Made by a program: the position numbers and the translations under genes. A stretch of DNA of 47,513 bases from Alcaligenaceae bacterium. GTDB lineage: Bacteria > Pseudomonadota > Gammaproteobacteria > Burkholderiales > Burkholderiaceae_B. The notes under the pieces are model-generated. The model saw nothing but the letters and a program-made list of their open reading frames with translations. It had not been told where the DNA came from and did not search any database. The stretch spans positions 1-47,513 of the forward strand of contig JAJUJD010000006.1 of the NCBI GenBank assembly GCA_029267315.1. The letters are read 5' to 3'. Below are positions 7,878-21,337 of the stretch, one piece after another; position 1 is the first letter of the stretch; every line of letters begins with the position of its first letter.

Positions 7878-8991
7878 GCGAAGCCAACTTCAACACGGCC
7901 AGGGGTCGGTAGAGTTCCTGCTGGCTGCCCCCATTGTCTTGTTGCTAAGTCTGAGCAGCATCGAGGCCGTACATTGGTTCTTCATGCGCCAGGCAGTCGG
8001 CCATGCGCTCATGCAAGCGGGGCGTGCTGCCATCACTCAACATGCCAGGCCCGATATCCTCGACACAGCATTTGCCCAAGCCCTGGTCCCGTTCTACGCA
8101 GCGCCAACCGCAGCAGAGAGCCGCGCCCGGGTGGAGAGTGCTGTCTTGCGCCGTGAACGCGCCACTGGTATGCCAGCCTGGCGTATCGAAATCCTTTCCC
8201 CCTCCATAGCGTCCTTCCGAGATTTTTCCACCAACCATCCTGACCTGCCCGCCCACGGCCATGCCATTATTGACAACGACTATCTCTCTTTACAGCATCG
8301 TTCTCGGGTTGCCATGGGGTGGCAGGAGGGGCGCGGTCCGGAATCGGGGCAAACTGTTGTGGAAGCTAATACCCTGGTGCTCCATTTGACCTGGCTGCAT
8401 GAACCGCTTCTGCCGGGCGTGCGGCAACTGTTGAAGAGCCTGGCTCCTACTGACTCGCAGTATGGTTCGCGTGCGATGGCATTGGCCGGCTACCTGCCCA
8501 TCCAGCGGGAGATCTCCCTTCTGATGCAGTCCCACCCCATCGCGTGGAATCTGCCCGCCCATGGTCGTGTACTGCGCCAAGGTCAAGCCGCTCCAAGCGC
8601 CGCCTCCCCCTCCGGCCCCCCTCTCCTGTCCATACCATCCACACCATCCCCATGTAGTGGTTTATGGTGCTTGAATTCCATCTTGGCAGGAAATGCGGCC
8701 AAACCTGCAGCACCCGCGCCGGCCGGGGGCAGCACGCCACGAGACGATCCTACTTTTCCCAGAGGGAACGACAGCGGCTTGACCGATTTCCTACCTCCCC
8801 GCCCGGACTCGGAAAAGCCTCCCAGCCAAAGCGGCGCACCTGCAACTGACCCGTACACTTCAGGGTCGGGGGCCCAGGAACAACAGGGCGAATCCTGGCC
8901 AACTCCCGACGACGGGCTGGATGATGAATTCGCTTGGGGGAATAATGAACTGCCAGATTTGGCAGACGATTGCCCTGGCTGCTGCGACTGA
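7873..8991 (+). CDS. TadE-like exported protein with a Pro/Ser-rich C-terminus, orphan
   Basis: Residues 9-33 hold GQGSVEFLLAAPIVLLLSLS, a short basic leader, the QGSVEF pattern and one hydrophobic helix, as in TadE/TadF pseudopilins. The middle (about 35-230) has no motif I recognise. From about 235 the 372-residue protein becomes low in complexity, rich in Pro, Ser and Gly, and the tail is acidic, ending in DDCPGCCD. The start codon lies in the hairpin at 7847-7877 and no ribosome binding site is visible, so the start is less sure. No tad, flp or other pilus genes lie within 9 kb upstream or downstream. It converges with ftsB, 21 bases away. Its function is unknown; a membrane-anchored surface or periplasmic protein is likely. 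Confidence 0.75.
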   Translation: MKRSQLQHGQGSVEFLLAAPIVLLLSLSSIEAVHWFFMRQAVGHALMQAGRAAITQHARPDILDTAFAQALVPFYAAPTAAESRARVESAVLRRERATGMPAWRIEILSPSIASFRDFSTNHPDLPAHGHAIIDNDYLSLQHRSRVAMGWQEGRGPESGQTVVEANTLVLHLTWLHEPLLPGVRQLLKSLAPTDSQYGSRAMALAGYLPIQREISLLMQSHPIAWNLPAHGRVLRQGQAAPSAASPSGPPLLSIPSTPSPCSGLWCLNSILAGNAAKPAAPAPAGGSTPRDDPTFPRGNDSGLTDFLPPRPDSEKPPSQSGAPATDPYTSGSGAQEQQGESWPTPDDGLDDEFAWGNNELPDLADDCPGCCD

Positions 8992-9012
8992 GGGCAGTTT
9001 TGGAACAGCTGC

Positions 9013-9288
9013 CTACTCGCGTGGTGGCAGATGGACGAAAATCTCGTCTTCCTGGATGAGGCCCATTTCAGTACGGGCGCGTTCTTCTATGGCATCGGTG
9101 CCGGCAGTAAGGTCCTGTACTTCGGCCGCCAGCGCATTGTTACGAGCGGTGAGTGCCTCGTTGATCTCTTCCTGGGCCTCGATTCTTGCCTGCAGCTCGC
9201 GCACCCGCTGCCATCCGCCCTTGCCCCACCATAATGGGTATTGCGTGATGGCGGTCAGCAGCAGTAGAACAATCAGCAGCAGGCGCAT
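9013..9288 (-). CDS. ftsB: cell division protein FtsB
   Basis: FtsB forms the FtsQ-FtsB-FtsL complex of the divisome at the inner membrane. I chose the ATG at 9288, giving 91 residues beginning MRLLLIVLLLLT, because FtsB starts directly with its membrane segment; an upstream TTG (9333) overlaps the eno stop but would add 15 unlike residues. The order is one membrane helix (2-17), QYPLWWGKGGW, and a coiled coil (about 27-63; RELQARIEAQEEINEALTAR), then RARTEMGLIQEDEIFVHLP, the conserved end that binds FtsQ. It follows eno as in many beta- and gamma-proteobacteria. A GC-rich hairpin (9303-9322) lies between them. Confidence 0.94.
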   Translation of the reverse strand: MRLLLIVLLLLTAITQYPLWWGKGGWQRVRELQARIEAQEEINEALTARNNALAAEVQDLTAGTDAIEERARTEMGLIQEDEIFVHLPPRE

Positions 9289-9302
9289 GTGCAGAATGAA
9301 GA

Positions 9303-9322
9303 GCCCGGCCTGAAGGCCGGGC
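9303..9322 (-). repeat. perfect GC hairpin between eno and ftsB
   Basis: GCCCGGCC (9303-9310) and GGCCGGGC (9315-9322) pair over 8 bp with a 4-base loop, just after the eno stop and before the ftsB ATG. On the transcribed strand only a weakly T-rich stretch follows, so it could reduce read-through into ftsB or protect the eno mRNA end rather than end transcription fully. Confidence 0.7.
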
Positions 9323-9329
9323 AGGTTGA

Positions 9330-10883
<1,554 letters not shown>

Positions 10884-10900
10884 CTATTGCACAGCGTAGG

Positions 10901-11392
10901 TCAGGAGCGCTTGCGAGACGTCTTGGCCGTCGCTGCTGCGCGGCTGCGCGAGGGCCGCTGAGGGACTGCGGGGCGATTAGTCACGCGTTGCTCCAGATTG
11001 ACCAGGGTCTCCATGATGACTTCAATATCAGGCAAGGGAAGGTCACCCAGCGCCCAGTCCAGGTATTCATTGCGCAGCGTCATCGTAGATTCCACTGCCT
11101 GTCTGCCCGCTGAAGTCAGCGCTACGTTGGTGACGCGCGCATCCTGAGCATCGTTCTGGCGCGCGACCAGACCGGCGCGTTCCAATGCCTTGAGTTGCCG
11201 TGTCAATGCCGCAGGATCAATCGCCAATTCCTTCACCAGCCGCTTCTGCGACATCTCGGCTTCCCGACTCAACAGCACCAGTATGCGCCAGCGCGCCATG
11301 GACTGCCCTGTGTGAGCCTCGAAGCCCGCGACAAAAGCACGGTAGCTACGGCCGAGCTGCTGAATGAACTGCAGGTGCTGGGAATCAATCAT
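10901..11392 (-). CDS. MarR family transcriptional regulator
   Basis: This is a dimeric winged-helix repressor of 163 residues that probably controls the efflux pump encoded just upstream in the same unit. The fold is visible as helix 1 with YRAFVAGFEAHTGQ, then MARWRILVLLSREAEMSQKR, the recognition region LAIDPAALTRQLKALERAGLV and the beta-wing RQNDAQDARVTNVALTSAGR. The C-terminus (about 135-163) is a basic tail rich in Arg, Ser and Ala, longer than usual. The start overlaps the stop of the MFS gene as ATGA, so both are co-translated. A MarR-like dyad lies in front of the MFS gene (13051-13064), which suggests autoregulation. The ligand cannot be inferred. Confidence 0.92.
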   Translation of the reverse strand: MIDSQHLQFIQQLGRSYRAFVAGFEAHTGQSMARWRILVLLSREAEMSQKRLVKELAIDPAALTRQLKALERAGLVARQNDAQDARVTNVALTSAGRQAVESTMTLRNEYLDWALGDLPLPDIEVIMETLVNLEQRVTNRPAVPQRPSRSRAAATAKTSRKRS

Positions 11393-13038
11393 CGAGGGTT
11401 TTCTTCTCCATTATGGTTTTCTTCTCCATGGTGTGAATCGGTCGCGCTCTTCGCTGCCGCCGCACTGCGATTGTGTTCGAACTGGAACCGCGGTAGGCGA
11501 AGCAGCAAAGCCAGGCTCAGTACGGCCATCAGTACCGCCAGAACGAAACCGGCGTGCACGCCCCAGACCAAAGCTTCGCGGGCATGCAGAATGAAGGTTT
11601 CCCCGTGGAGTGCCTGCCTCTGCAACATGCCCACGAATTCACTCTGCACCTGCGGGTTCACCAGTACCTGAGGGTCTTCCAATCGCCCCAGCCAGTTACC
11701 CTTTCCGAATCCACTGACATCTAGCTGACGGACACGCTCGACGTAGAAGTGGCTGACCACCGAACCGATCACCGCGGTACCCAGCATGCCGCCAATCATG
11801 CGGGTGGACTGAAGTATGGCAGTGGCAATGCCCAGCCTGGAACGACCGACAATTTCCTGACAAAAGATAGTGAGGTTGGGCATGACGAAACCCAGCCCCA
11901 CCCCACAGCCGGCCAGAGTCACCACTAACCAGCCCCGGTGAGTATCGGCATCCACCAGCAGGAAACCAGTGCCACAGACTGCCAGCAAGACAAACCCGGC
12001 ATAGAGAATAAGCTCTGGCCTTGGTATGCGAGGCACCACGCGCGCGCTGAGAATACTGCCGACCGTGATGCAGACCACCAGTGGCGTGATCATGACCCCA
12101 ACTTCACGTGCTGTCAGTCCGAACCCTCCCTGCAATAACAGGGGCGCGTAAATGAGCAGCCCGAACATGACAAAGCCAAGAAGCGCCGACAGCAAACACA
12201 TGATGGCAATGCTGCGATCCTTGAACATATCCAAAGGAATGAGTGCCGCGGCGCAGCGCCCTTCCCACCAAATGAAGGCTGCAAAGCACGCCACGGTAAA
12301 CAGTCCCAGGCCGACCATGTTCAGCCCTGCACCATGGGTCGGCAGCAACTGCACCAGGAACTGCAGGCCGGCCAAGGCACAGGCGATTAGTATCGCGCCT
12401 TGCCAATCCAGGCGAACGCCACTGACCTGCATCTGGCGTACATGGGGAAGATGGCGCCATACGAAATACAGGCCGGCCAAACCCAGTGGCAAGTTCATGA
12501 AGAACACGGTGCGCCAACCCAGGTAGTAAGTCAGGAAGCCGCCCAGAGTCGGGCCGACCGCGTTCGCAATACCGAAGCAACTGCTCAGAATGACCTGCCA
12601 GCGCAGGCGTACGCGCGGGTCTGGAAAAAGATCGGGGACGACGGCGAAGGCCGTGCCCAACATCATGCCGCCTGCTACCCCTTGCAGTGCGCGGCCTAGA
12701 ACCAGGTGAACCATGGACTCTGCGAGCCCGCAAAGCACAGAGGCGACCAGGAACAGGACAATGGACGCCACCACAAACGGCTTGCGCCCATAAAAATCCC
12801 CCAAGCGGCCAAAAATGGGGATGGTGACGATGGAGGTGAGCAAGTAGGCGGTGGTGACCCATGCATAGAGCTGGAAGCCCCGCAGCTCGGCCACTACAGT
12901 GGGTAGAGCCGTACTGACGACCGTCTGGTCGATGGCCACCATCATGGTGACAAAGCCCAAGCCCACCATGGCAAGCAACGATTCCCTGAAGGACAGTAGC
13001 ATGCCGGCGGCTGGTCCGCGTGCGGTAGAGGAACTCAT
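11389..13038 (-). CDS. DHA2-family (EmrB/QacA) multidrug efflux MFS transporter
   Basis: This is a proton-driven drug exporter of the 14-helix major facilitator group in the inner membrane. The 549-residue length and about 14 hydrophobic segments fit. Helix 1 carries VTMMVAIDQTVVSTALPTVV (motif D1 of the DHA2 family), motif A is GRLGDFYGRKPFV and motif C is QVILSSCFGIANAVGPTLGG. The C-terminal half includes a large loop (about 437-490) before the last helix. It is the first gene of a two-gene unit with the MarR regulator. No EmrA-type membrane-fusion gene is present, so it may act alone. Its promoter region holds TAAAAT (13071-13066) and a dyad at 13051-13064; a terminator isolates it from kdsA. 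Confidence 0.93.
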   Translation of the reverse strand: MSSSTARGPAAGMLLSFRESLLAMVGLGFVTMMVAIDQTVVSTALPTVVAELRGFQLYAWVTTAYLLTSIVTIPIFGRLGDFYGRKPFVVASIVLFLVASVLCGLAESMVHLVLGRALQGVAGGMMLGTAFAVVPDLFPDPRVRLRWQVILSSCFGIANAVGPTLGGFLTYYLGWRTVFFMNLPLGLAGLYFVWRHLPHVRQMQVSGVRLDWQGAILIACALAGLQFLVQLLPTHGAGLNMVGLGLFTVACFAAFIWWEGRCAAALIPLDMFKDRSIAIMCLLSALLGFVMFGLLIYAPLLLQGGFGLTAREVGVMITPLVVCITVGSILSARVVPRIPRPELILYAGFVLLAVCGTGFLLVDADTHRGWLVVTLAGCGVGLGFVMPNLTIFCQEIVGRSRLGIATAILQSTRMIGGMLGTAVIGSVVSHFYVERVRQLDVSGFGKGNWLGRLEDPQVLVNPQVQSEFVGMLQRQALHGETFILHAREALVWGVHAGFVLAVLMAVLSLALLLRLPRFQFEHNRSAAAAKSATDSHHGEENHNGEENPR

Positions 13039-13050
13039 GATTGCGAAACA

Positions 13051-13071
13051 ATTGACTTATCAATCATTTTA
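13051..13071 (-). promoter_or_regulatory. -10 element and MarR-type operator before the efflux gene
   Basis: ATTGA-CTTA-TCAAT (13051-13064) is a perfect 5+4+5 dyad of the TTGA/TCAA type common for MarR regulators. On the minus strand it lies directly downstream of TAAAAT (13071-13066), so a bound dimer would cover the transcript start. It is 13 bases before the MFS start codon. Confidence 0.7.
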
Positions 13072-13075
13072 GCGC

Positions 13076-13098
13076 AAAAACGCCCGGAAGACCGGGCG
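13076..13098 (-). terminator. rho-independent terminator of kdsA
   Basis: Read on the minus strand, CGCCCGG (13098-13092) and CCGGGCG (13087-13081) pair around TCTT, followed by TTTTT (13080-13076). It ends the pyrG-kdsA transcript and isolates the efflux unit. Confidence 0.93.
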
Positions 13099-13126
13099 AG
13101 AAGCGTTGCAAATTCGTGCGCGAATC

Positions 13127-13984
13127 CTAGCTGCGGAACTCGTTCCCAAGAACGCCGCCGGTCTTAACGACCCGGTCGATGGCCTGTAGCGATTCAAGCA
13201 ACGCACGCATCTGCGACAGCGGTACGGCATTGGGCCCATCTGACAGTGCCTGATCGGGATTCGGATGCGTTTCCATGAATAGGCCCGCCACCCCTACTGC
13301 CACCGCAGCGCGTGCCAGCACGGGAACGAATTCCCGCTGGCCCCCTGACGATGTGCCCTGACCGCCCGGCAGCTGTACTGAGTGGGTGGCGTCAAACACT
13401 ACGGGGCACTGAGTTTCACGCATGATCGCCAGCGACCGCATATCGGAGACAAGGTTGTTGTAGCCGAAGGATACGCCACGCTCACACACCATGATGTTGT
13501 GCCCATCGCCACCCGCATCAAGGGCCGCTTGCCGGGCCTTGGCCACAACCTGGGCCATGTCATGCGGGGCAAGAAATTGACCCTTCTTGATGTTGACCGG
13601 CTTAAGCGTGGCGGCACAGGCGTGGATGAAGTCTGTCTGGCGGCACAGGAATGCCGGCGTCTGGAGCACATCCACCACGGCGGCGACATCAGCCACCTGT
13701 TCGGTGGTGTGAACGTCTGTCAGGACAGGCACACCCAGTTCAGACCGCACATCGGCCAGAATCTGCAGGCCCTCTTGCTGCCCCGGGCCGCGGTAGGAGC
13801 GCCCGGAGCTGCGGTTGGCCTTGTCAAAGGAACTCTTGTAGATGAAATGTATGCCGAGCTCGGACGTCAGTTCTTTCAGTGCTCCGGCCGTGTCAAAGGC
13901 CATCTGGCGCGATTCGATCACGCACGGACCAGCAATTAGAAAGAAAGGATGGTCAAGACCGACTTCCACACCACAGAGTTTCAT
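13127..13984 (-). CDS. kdsA: 3-deoxy-8-phosphooctulonate (KDO-8-P) synthase, metal-dependent class
   Basis: KdsA condenses phosphoenolpyruvate with arabinose-5-phosphate to form KDO-8-phosphate, the first committed step toward the inner core of lipopolysaccharide. The 285-residue product shows [12 protein letters not shown] near 14-25, [19 protein letters not shown] near 50-68, [10 protein letters not shown] and [19 protein letters not shown]. Cys21 in AGPC marks the metal-dependent class known from Aquifex; the E. coli metal-free enzyme has Asn at this place. It starts 12 bases after the pyrG stop, so the two are co-transcribed, and it is followed by the terminator at 13076-13098. Confidence 0.96.
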   Translation of the reverse strand: MKLCGVEVGLDHPFFLIAGPCVIESRQMAFDTAGALKELTSELGIHFIYKSSFDKANRSSGRSYRGPGQQEGLQILADVRSELGVPVLTDVHTTEQVADVAAVVDVLQTPAFLCRQTDFIHACAATLKPVNIKKGQFLAPHDMAQVVAKARQAALDAGGDGHNIMVCERGVSFGYNNLVSDMRSLAIMRETQCPVVFDATHSVQLPGGQGTSSGGQREFVPVLARAAVAVGVAGLFMETHPNPDQALSDGPNAVPLSQMRALLESLQAIDRVVKTGGVLGNEFRS

Positions 13985-13996
13985 TGCCGATTCCTT

Positions 13997-17511
<3,515 letters not shown>

Positions 17512-17514
17512 GGC

Positions 17515-18171
17515 TTAGGCAGCGACGGCAGAGACGTCCAGCTTGCCACCAGTCTTGGCTACGACTTCGTCAACCGTGACGCCGTCGGCCAGCTCGACCA
17601 GCTTGAAACCATCGTCAGTGATGTCCAGCACGCAGAGATCGGTAATGATGCGGTCTACCACGCCAACGCCGGTAAGCGGCAATGTGCATTCTGACAGCAG
17701 CTTGAGGTCTTCGGTGCCGTCCTTCTTGCGGGCAACATGTTCCATAAGCACCACCACGCGGCCAACGCCAGCCACGAGGTCCATCGCGCCGCCCATGCCC
17801 TTGACCATTTTTCCGGGAATCATCCAGTTGGCGAGATCGCCCTTTTCCGACACCTGCATGGCGCCCAGAATGGCAAGGTTAATTTTGCCGCCGCGAATCA
17901 TCGCGAAGGAGTCAGCCGAGGAAAAGATGGAAGAACCGGGCAAAGTGGTGACAGTCTGCTTGCCGGCGTTGATCAGATCGGGGTCGACCTGTTCTTCCGT
18001 CGGGAAGGGGCCAATGCCCAGCAAACCATTTTCGGATTGCAGCCAGACCTCAATGCCGGCAGGCACATGGTTGGCAACCAGCGTAGGCATGCCAATGCCC
18101 AGGTTGACGTAGAAACCGTCCTGAAGTTCCTGCGCAGCGCGCGCAGCCATTTGATCACGTGTCCAGGCCAT
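17515..18171 (-). CDS. scoB: 3-oxoacid CoA-transferase subunit B
   Basis: Subunit B pairs with subunit A (18185-18883) to move CoA from succinyl-CoA to a 3-oxoacid such as acetoacetate, or to 3-oxoadipate in the related PcaIJ. The 218-residue length fits. The glycine-rich [16 protein letters not shown] is near 22-37 and the catalytic glutamate lies in [12 protein letters not shown] near 47. [20 protein letters not shown] and [18 protein letters not shown] are strongly conserved. Neighbouring acyl-CoA genes favour ketone body or short-chain acid use over aromatic degradation, for which no other gene is nearby. It starts 13 bases after scoA. Confidence 0.95.
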   Translation of the reverse strand: MAWTRDQMAARAAQELQDGFYVNLGIGMPTLVANHVPAGIEVWLQSENGLLGIGPFPTEEQVDPDLINAGKQTVTTLPGSSIFSSADSFAMIRGGKINLAILGAMQVSEKGDLANWMIPGKMVKGMGGAMDLVAGVGRVVVLMEHVARKKDGTEDLKLLSECTLPLTGVGVVDRIITDLCVLDITDDGFKLVELADGVTVDEVVAKTGGKLDVSAVAA

Positions 18172-18184
18172 GTCTCAGTGCTCC

Positions 18185-18883
18185 TTATTGATTACGGATG
18201 GTGCGCTGCTCGATGCGCTTCTCAGGGGTGGCGTTCAGCACGAGGCGGTGCACGTAAATGCCGGGCAGATGGATTTCGTCCGGGTCAAGCGAGCCGGTAT
18301 CGACAATTTCCTCAACCTCGACCACCGTGACCTTGCCCGCCATGGCGACATTGGGATTGAAGTTGCGTGCGGTACGGCGAAACAGCAGGTTGCCTGCGCG
18401 GTCGGCCTTCCATGCCTTGACCAGCGAGACATCCGGCACCAGCGCACGTTCCATGACATAAGTTTCGCCATCGAATTCGCGCAATTCCTTGCCGTCCGCA
18501 ACGATGGTGCCTACACCTGTCTTGGTGAAGAATGCCGGAATGCCCGCCCCACCGGCGCGGAGCTTTTCAGCCAGCGTACCTTGCGGGGTGAATTCCAGTT
18601 CCAGCTCACCCGCCAGGAACTGGCGTTCGAACTCTTTGTTCTCGCCCACGTAGGAGGCGATCATCTTGCTGATCTGACGGGTTTCGAGCAACTGTCCCAG
18701 ACCAAAGCCGTCGACACCAGCATTGTTGCTGATGCAGGTCAGGTTCTTTACGCCTGTATCCCGCAGTGCGGCGATGAGCGCCTCGGGAATGCCGCAGAGG
18801 CCGAAGCCACCCACAGCGATCATCTGGCCATCGGCCACGATGCCTTTCAGTGCTTCGTCGGCACTTGCATAAACTTTATCCAT
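18185..18883 (-). CDS. scoA: 3-oxoacid CoA-transferase subunit A
   Basis: Subunit A supplies the CoA-binding half of the heterodimer. In the 232-residue product [17 protein letters not shown] (about 21-37) is the glycine-rich CoA-binding loop, followed by [18 protein letters not shown], then [12 protein letters not shown] and the conserved [16 protein letters not shown]. It is the first gene of scoA-scoB-aminopeptidase P. Upstream lies an 87-base gap with a small GC hairpin (18940-18953), then the thioesterase gene on the same strand, which could be part of the same transcript. Confidence 0.95.
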   Translation of the reverse strand: MDKVYASADEALKGIVADGQMIAVGGFGLCGIPEALIAALRDTGVKNLTCISNNAGVDGFGLGQLLETRQISKMIASYVGENKEFERQFLAGELELEFTPQGTLAEKLRAGGAGIPAFFTKTGVGTIVADGKELREFDGETYVMERALVPDVSLVKAWKADRAGNLLFRRTARNFNPNVAMAGKVTVVEVEEIVDTGSLDPDEIHLPGIYVHRLVLNATPEKRIEQRTIRNQ

Positions 18884-18970
18884 TACACCCTTCCTTGTGC
18901 AAAACAGAGAAATGTAGATGAAACCTTGAACGCCGCCTACCGGGCAAGCCCGGATTACGCGTCATGCGCC

Positions 18971-19438
18971 TCATGCAGCCGCGAGGAACACACGTGCCAT
19001 GCCTTGGAGTTCGGTCTCCGTCCAGGGAGACGAACGACTCGTGGCGGGGTCGATGCCCACCACGATGGACGTTCCTCTCGCGCTTGGGGCCTCTTCGCCC
19101 TGTACGGTGATTTCGACCGTACATTCCAGGCTGGATCGACCCACCCGAACCAGTCGAGTATCGACCACCACCGTGGCGGGCCACAGAATGGGACGCAGAA
19201 AATCGCAGGTGACGCTTGCCAAAACGATATCACGCCCGGCGTTTGCACCCGTCAGGCCACAGGCGGTTGCATAGTGCATGCGCGCCTCTTCCATGTATCG
19301 GAAATACACCGTATTGTTGACATGATTGAGAGCATCCAGGTCTCCCCAGCGTACAGGCATTTCCAGACGCAGGGCCCGGCCGGCGCCCGACTTCGCCTTT
19401 TCGTTGATCTGCGCTCTAAGGTCCACCTTGTCCTCCAC
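18971..19438 (-). CDS. acyl-CoA thioesterase, 4-hydroxybenzoyl-CoA thioesterase (hot-dog) family
   Basis: This is a single hot-dog domain of 155 residues that hydrolyses acyl-CoA thioesters. The signature RWGDLDALNHVNNTVYFRYM is near 30-49, with the catalytic aspartate in the GDLDALNHVNN segment, and EEARMHYATA follows. The rest alternates beta strands (IVLASVTCDFLRPILWPATV; SSLECTVEITV). No signal peptide is present, so it acts in the cytoplasm. It is divergent from the ETF-ubiquinone oxidoreductase gene across 168 bases and shares a strand with scoAB, consistent with a fatty or branched-chain acid catabolism neighbourhood. The actual acyl substrate cannot be inferred. Confidence 0.9.
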   Translation of the reverse strand: MEDKVDLRAQINEKAKSGAGRALRLEMPVRWGDLDALNHVNNTVYFRYMEEARMHYATACGLTGANAGRDIVLASVTCDFLRPILWPATVVVDTRLVRVGRSSLECTVEITVQGEEAPSARGTSIVVGIDPATSRSSPWTETELQGMARVFLAAA

Positions 19439-19606
19439 GATTTTTTAGTGACCAGAGTATACCGGCGATGCTCGCCTTCGTGGCAGTGCAACAAAATGCG
19501 CCGGCTGCAATACAATGGACCGATCAATCAATATGTAAGAGTGTTCTGATCACGCGGTCACGAGCTCCGCGGCGGTAATGCTCACGACTAGGAGATACAG
19601 GGAACC

Positions 19607-21253
19607 ATGTCCGAACGCGAATCCATGGAATACGACGTGGTGGTAGTGGGAGGCGGCCCGGGCGGGCTGTCTGCTGCCATCCGATTGAAGCAACTGGCCG
19701 CTGAACAGGACCAAGACATCAGCGTCTGTGTGCTGGAGAAAGGCTCGGAGATCGGCGCACATATCTTGTCCGGCGCAGTAATGGATCCCCGTGCCCTGAC
19801 TGAACTCATTCCGGATTGGAAGGAGAAAGGTGCGCCCCTGGAAACCGCCGTCACGGAAGACCGCTTTCTCTTCCTTTCGGAAACCGGTGCCCGCTCCACT
19901 CCTCAATGGCTGCTGCCCGAGTGCTTCCATAACGAAGGCAACTACATTGTCCGCCTGGGTTATGTCACGCGCTGGCTGGGTGAGCAGGCCGAAGCATTGG
20001 GCGTAGACGTGTTTCCGGGTTTTGCCGCCAAGGAAATCCTTTACGACGAAAACGGTGCCGTGAAAGGGGTGGCTACGGGCGACATGGGTGTGGGCCGCGA
20101 CGGTCAACCCACTGACGCCTATCAGCCCGGCATGGAACTGCACGCTCGCTACACCATCTTTTCCGAGGGGTCGAGGGGTCAGTTGGGCCGCGAACTGATT
20201 GAACGCTTCAAGCTGGACGCGGGGCGTGATCCGCAAAGCTATGCGATCGGCATCAAGGAAATGTGGGAAGTCGACCCTGCACAATCCAAGCCCGGTCTGG
20301 TCATGCATACGGCGGGCTGGCCGCTGGACTCCGACACTTATGGCGGCTCCTTTCTCTACCACATGAACGACAACATCGTCGTGGTCGGTCTGGTGGTGGG
20401 CTTGGATTACGCCAACCCCTGGCTGTCGCCCTTCGAAGAATTCCAGCGCTACAAAACCCACCCTGCCATTCGGCCGACCTTCGAAGGCGGCAAGCGCATC
20501 GCCTACGGCGCCCGCTCACTGACCGCCGGTGGCCTGCTGTCCATACCCAAGCTATGCTTCCCCGGCGGCGTGCTGGTGGGCTGCGAAGCCGGCATGCTCA
20601 ACGCGTCGCGAATCAAGGGCAGCCATGCCGCCATCAAGACGGGTTCTTTGGCGGCGGAAGCGGCCTTCGAAGCGCTCAAGGCCGGGCGCAGCCGCGATGA
20701 ACTGGTGGCTTACCCTCATGCCTTTGAATCTTCCTGGCTGCACGAAGAGCTCAACAAGGCGCGCAATTTCAAGCAGTGGTTCAAAAAGGGCCGCACTGTC
20801 GCCACAGTAATGACAGGCATCGAGCAATGGCTGCTCAAGGGCAAAATGCCCTGGACAATTCACCGAAAAGTGGCTGACCACACCTGTTTGAAGCCGGCTT
20901 CGGAATGCGCCCGCATCGAGTATCCCAAGCCCGATGGAAAACTGACCTTCGACCGCCTTAGTTCCGTTTTTATCTCGAACACGAACCATGAGGAAGATCA
21001 GCCCGTCCATCTCACGCTCAAGGATGAATCCATTCCAGTGAATGTAAACCTGGCCAAATTTGGCGGCCCCGAAGCACGCTACTGCCCTGCCGGGGTCTAT
21101 GAGTTCATCAAGGATGACGACGGCAAGGACCGCCTGCAGATCAATGCGCAAAACTGCGTGCACTGCAAAACCTGCGATATCAAGGACCCAACCCAGAATA
21201 TTGTTTGGGTAGCTCCGCAGGGCGGCGAAGGGCCGGTTTACAACGGCATGTGA
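19607..21253 (+). CDS. electron transfer flavoprotein-ubiquinone oxidoreductase
   Basis: ETF-QO passes electrons from acyl-CoA dehydrogenases, via ETF, to ubiquinone at the membrane. The 548-residue length is typical. The N-terminal FAD-binding fold is YDVVVVGGGPGGLSAAIRLK (residues 6-25). Next come EKGSEIGAHILSGAVMDPRA and the quinone-region helix SWLHEELNKARNFKQWFKKG. Ferredoxin-like cysteines at the C-terminus are YCPAGVYEF and NCVHCKTCDIKDP, which bind one 4Fe-4S cluster. A ribosome binding site, AGGAG, lies upstream near 19591. The gene is alone on its strand; hairpins at 21264-21280 and 21302-21329 separate it from the converging acs gene. Confidence 0.96.
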   Translation: MSERESMEYDVVVVGGGPGGLSAAIRLKQLAAEQDQDISVCVLEKGSEIGAHILSGAVMDPRALTELIPDWKEKGAPLETAVTEDRFLFLSETGARSTPQWLLPECFHNEGNYIVRLGYVTRWLGEQAEALGVDVFPGFAAKEILYDENGAVKGVATGDMGVGRDGQPTDAYQPGMELHARYTIFSEGSRGQLGRELIERFKLDAGRDPQSYAIGIKEMWEVDPAQSKPGLVMHTAGWPLDSDTYGGSFLYHMNDNIVVVGLVVGLDYANPWLSPFEEFQRYKTHPAIRPTFEGGKRIAYGARSLTAGGLLSIPKLCFPGGVLVGCEAGMLNASRIKGSHAAIKTGSLAAEAAFEALKAGRSRDELVAYPHAFESSWLHEELNKARNFKQWFKKGRTVATVMTGIEQWLLKGKMPWTIHRKVADHTCLKPASECARIEYPKPDGKLTFDRLSSVFISNTNHEEDQPVHLTLKDESIPVNVNLAKFGGPEARYCPAGVYEFIKDDDGKDRLQINAQNCVHCKTCDIKDPTQNIVWVAPQGGEGPVYNGM

Positions 21254-21263
21254 TAAAACTCAT

Positions 21264-21329
21264 GGCCGCATGATGCGGCCCTGAATCGTTACACCTATCG
21301 TGAGGGCCTGCCAGTGTAAGCAGGCCCTC
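21264..21329. terminator. pair of hairpins between convergent ETF-QO and acs genes
   Basis: GGCCGCAT-G-ATGCGGCC (21264-21280) and GAGGGCCTGC / GCAGGCCCTC (21302-21311 with 21320-21329, 8-base loop) are both perfect. They fill the gap between two converging genes. Neither has a long T-run, so a two-way, possibly Rho-assisted, end is the likely role. Confidence 0.65.
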
Positions 21330-21337
21330 GACACGAC

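Noticed and set aside
12104-13063. A 319-codon minus-strand frame overlapping the efflux gene in another phase
   Set aside because: The DHA2 transporter frame has full motifs; this one has none.
18940-18953. CCGGGCAAGCCCGG hairpin as a REP-type element
   Set aside because: Only one copy was noticed in the window and the loop is very short; it is more likely an ordinary intergenic hairpin.
18170-19549. A 459-codon open frame on the plus strand across scoA and the thioesterase gene
   Set aside because: It is antisense to two clear genes, has no family motif or ribosome binding site, and such shadows are common opposite GC-rich genes.
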